From Acutalibacter sp. (GTDB lineage Bacteria; Bacillota; Clostridia; Oscillospirales; Acutalibacteraceae), in NCBI GenBank assembly GCA_020025775.1, contig JAHHRN010000009.1, forward strand, positions 1-51,705: a DNA stretch of 51,705 bases, in the 5' to 3' direction. Position 1 is the stretch's first letter, and each line of letters opens with the position of its first letter. Below are positions 49,538 through 51,705 of this stretch, piece by piece. The position numbers and the translations under genes were made by a program. A model generated the notes under the pieces. That model was given only the letters and a program-made list of their open reading frames with translations, was not told where the DNA came from and did no database searches.

Positions 49538-51427
49538 TTATTTCATCAGCTCGCAAATGGCGTTAGAGAACGCAACCGGGTCTTCGATAGAAAGGCCTTC
49601 CACGAGTCTTGCCTGGTTGTAAAGAAGCTCGGCATAAAGCTTTACCTTATCGGTATCGCCAGCGGCAAAGGCAGATTTGAGGGTTTCGAATACAGCGTGG
49701 TCGCCGTTGATTTCCAAAACCTTCTCTGCTTTCGGTACATTTTCCGCACCGGGCATGGTGTTCAAAACCTTTTCCATTTCGATGCTGAGTGCACCCTTAC
49801 CGGAAAGGCATACCGGGTGAGATTTGAGCTTAGAGGAAAGGACAACCTCGCAAACCTTGCCGTCGAGGGCATCCTTCATCGCTGCAAATAGGTCTTTGTT
49901 TTCCTCGGCTTTTTCTTCTTTTTCTTTCTTCTCTTCTTCGGTTTCGAGACCTAAATCGTCGCCGGAAATGGATTTGAATTCCTTTTCCTCGAAGTCGTGG
50001 AGAATCTGCATTAAGAATTCATCTACATCGTCGGTCAAATAGAGCATATCAAAGCCCTTGTCGCGAACGAGTTCTGCCTGCGGAAGAAGTGCCAATTTTT
50101 CTGCGCTTTCGCCTGCCGCATAGTAGATATATTTCTGTTCTTCGGGCATGGCGTCTCTGTATTCCTTGAGGGTGCAAAGCTTGCCGTCGCTGGCGCGCTT
50201 GAAGAGAAGCAAATCTTCGAGGAGCGTTCTCTCTGCACCGTAGGAGCTATAGATAGCATATTTAAACTGGAGTCCGAAGGATTTCCAGAAGGTTTCGTAC
50301 TTCTCACGCTCATTCTTGAGCATATCCTCGAGTTCTTTTTTTATCTTCTTTTCGAGGGCTCTTGCAATGACCTTGAGCTGTCTATCCTGCTGGAGCATTT
50401 CACGGGAAATGTTGAGGGAAAGGTCTTCGGAATCGACAATACCCTTTACGAAGCTGAAGCAGTCGGGTAAAAGGTCGGCGCATTTATCCATGATTTTCAC
50501 GCCACTGCAATAGAGCGCCAAGCCCTTTTCAAAGTTCTTGGAATAGTAGTTATAATCCGCTTTTTCGGGGATATAAAGCAGTGCCTGATAGCTTACTGTG
50601 CCCTCTGCCTTTTGGTGAATGACTCTAAGGGGCTTATCGTAAGCGTAGAATTTTTCGGAATAGAATTTGTTATATTCCTCTTCGGTGATGTCGCTCTTGT
50701 TCTTCTTCCAAAGCGGAATCATGCTGTTAATCGTCTCGTTTTCGACGTAGGTTTCGTATTCCTCGGGGTTATCCTCTTTCGGGCGGGATTTTTCCACATC
50801 CATTTTTACGGGGAAGCGGATATAGTCGGAATACTGCTTAATAAGATTTTGAATGGTGTAGGATTCCAAATATTTATCGTAATCGGCTTCCTCGGAGGAC
50901 GGCATGATATGCAGGGTGATTTCTGTACCAACGGTATCCTTTTCGGCTTCTTCAATGGTGTAGCCGTCGAGGCCTGCGGAAGTCCAGCGGAACGCCTTAT
51001 CACTGCCAAAAGCACGACTCAAAACCTCCACCTTATCGGCAACCATGAAAGCGGCATAGAAGCCTACGCCGAACTGACCGATAATATCGACGTCCTTGTC
51101 TGCGGTTTCGTTTTCTTTGGAGAACTGGAGAGAGCCGCTCTTAGCGATTGTGCCGAGGTTCTTGTCGAGTTCCTCTTCGGTCATGCCGATACCGTTATCG
51201 GAGATTTTGAGGGTACGGTTTTCTTTATCAATCGCGATGTCGATTTTGAAATCGTCACGGGAAAGCTGTACGCTGTTATCGGTTAAAGATTTAAAATAGA
51301 GCTTGTCAATCGCGTCGCTCGCGTTGGAAATCAGCTCACGAAGGAAAATTTCCTTATTGGTATAAATAGAGTTAATCATTAAATCCAACATACGTTTGGA
51401 TTCTGTTTTGAATTGTTTCTTGCCCAT
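49538..51427 (-). CDS. htpG: Molecular chaperone HtpG (Hsp90)
   Basis: A 629-residue Hsp90-family ATP-dependent chaperone. The N-terminal GHKL ATPase has FLRELISNASDAIDKL, ISDNGIGMTEEELDKNLG and GQFGVGFYAAFMVA. Middle and C-terminal domains are complete (VDSEDLSLNISREMLQQD; GDHAVFETLKSAFA). The start at 51427 follows GGAGG; an upstream in-frame codon at 51448 lies at the CIRCE. Length is typical. It is monocistronic. A perfect CIRCE operator lies about 20 bases upstream of the start, so HrcA repression is expected. Confidence 0.97.
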   Translation of the reverse strand: MGKKQFKTESKRMLDLMINSIYTNKEIFLRELISNASDAIDKLYFKSLTDNSVQLSRDDFKIDIAIDKENRTLKISDNGIGMTEEELDKNLGTIAKSGSLQFSKENETADKDVDIIGQFGVGFYAAFMVADKVEVLSRAFGSDKAFRWTSAGLDGYTIEEAEKDTVGTEITLHIMPSSEEADYDKYLESYTIQNLIKQYSDYIRFPVKMDVEKSRPKEDNPEEYETYVENETINSMIPLWKKNKSDITEEEYNKFYSEKFYAYDKPLRVIHQKAEGTVSYQALLYIPEKADYNYYSKNFEKGLALYCSGVKIMDKCADLLPDCFSFVKGIVDSEDLSLNISREMLQQDRQLKVIARALEKKIKKELEDMLKNEREKYETFWKSFGLQFKYAIYSSYGAERTLLEDLLLFKRASDGKLCTLKEYRDAMPEEQKYIYYAAGESAEKLALLPQAELVRDKGFDMLYLTDDVDEFLMQILHDFEEKEFKSISGDDLGLETEEEKKEKEEKAEENKDLFAAMKDALDGKVCEVVLSSKLKSHPVCLSGKGALSIEMEKVLNTMPGAENVPKAEKVLEINGDHAVFETLKSAFAAGDTDKVKLYAELLYNQARLVEGLSIEDPVAFSNAICELMK

Positions 51428-51449
51428 TGTGCAATGCCTCCAAATCATT

Positions 51450-51476
51450 TTAGCACTCTCTTTCCTCGAGTGCTAA
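51450..51476 (-). promoter_or_regulatory. CIRCE operator upstream of htpG
   Basis: Perfect TTAGCACTC-N9-GAGTGCTAA, identical in both arms to the groES copy. It sits between the htpG promoter and ribosome binding site. Confidence 0.97.
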
Positions 51477-51481
51477 TACAC

Positions 51482-51510
51482 ACTATACACCCGATTGGAA
51501 ACTTTTGCAA
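51482..51510 (-). promoter_or_regulatory. Promoter of htpG
   Basis: Minus strand TTGCAA (51505-51510), 17-nt spacer, TATAGT (51482-51487), directly upstream of the CIRCE repeat. Confidence 0.8.
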
Positions 51511-51551
51511 GAGTAAAGCGGCAAATAATTATTAACTTTCTGTAAACTGTG

Positions 51552-51677
51552 GTCGCCGCAGGGCGACGGCTAATACACGGAGAACTTAGTGCAAACTTTT
51601 TACAGATAGTTCGCACAGACGACTTTTGTGCGGTCAATTTAAAGTTTTGCCCGCTTTTTCAAAAGCGGTGGGTTTTT
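51552..51677 (+). other. Cluster of small hairpins, no gene recognised
   Basis: The last stretch holds GTCGCC/GGCGAC (51552-51567), CGCACA/TGTGCG (51612-51632) and CCGCTTTT/AAAAGCGG (51651-51668), the last followed by TGGGTTTTT. It could be the structured end of a transcript, a small RNA or the tail of a feature outside the window. I find no ORF here. Confidence 0.25.
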
Positions 51678-51705
51678 AGGGCAACGCCCTAAAGCGCTTT
51701 CCGCA

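Noticed and set aside
50612..51286. 224-codon plus-strand ORF antisense to htpG
   Set aside because: htpG is fully conserved on the other strand; the shadow has no ribosome binding site.
1..51705. CRISPR arrays, rRNA genes, prophage or insertion sequences
   Set aside because: I saw no regularly spaced repeats, no rRNA sequence, no phage structural genes and no intact transposase in the window.

Overview
The window looks like chromosome of a Gram-positive, low-to-mid GC Clostridia member, probably a gut Oscillospirales/Ruminococcaceae-type anaerobe. The evidence is strong AGGAGG-type ribosome binding sites, consensus TTGACA/TATAAT promoters with 17-nt spacers, a T-box leader, a TPP riboswitch, two CIRCE operators, class B sortases, a YpeB-type germination protein, a dockerin module, a bile salt hydrolase and a GH3 beta-glucosidase. 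Several genes start with TTG. Placement below class level is inference.

Layout. 1-1,170: an AT-rich stretch with an unassigned protein carrying a HEPN-like RNxxxH motif, plus a short remnant-like ORF. 1,170-8,300: a fumarate-reductase-like flavoprotein, three MATE exporters (one translationally coupled to a cytidylate-kinase-like protein) and a small membrane protein. 8,300-14,500: an isoleucine-type T-box leader and brnQ, bile salt hydrolase, ybaK, and a cation-efflux/metallophosphoesterase pair. 14,500-23,100: a frameshifted lipoprotein remnant, tRNA-Lys, secG, a TIM-barrel isomerase, nrdR, a YhhN protein, MscS, YhcH, the acpS-nnr-lipoprotein operon, and nagB. 23,100-32,600: an M14 peptidoglycan endopeptidase, cdd, CIRCE-groES-groEL, mutY, a 62-residue ORF, rmuC and a GH3 enzyme.

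32,680-43,500 is a run of ten minus-strand genes that may be one transcript: cysteine desulfurase, thiI, pncC (stand-alone CinA C-terminal domain), two class B sortases, a large membrane protein, galE, lemA, a TPM-domain protein and a TraX-like protein. The large membrane protein appears to be a degenerate full-length CinA (MoCF-like plus CinA_C-like) joined by one membrane helix to an extracellular SpoIID-like domain. It is encoded beside an intact CinA_C gene and two sortases sharing an unusual C-terminal motif. This is the best candidate here for an undescribed system.

43,500-51,705: ypeB, a secreted IdeS/Mac-like cysteine protease with a C-terminal dockerin, a TPP-riboswitch-controlled thiamine-precursor ABC transporter operon, and htpG under its own CIRCE operator. 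The last ~200 bases hold small hairpins but no recognisable gene.

All calls come from reading the sequence and from remembered family features; no database search was run.
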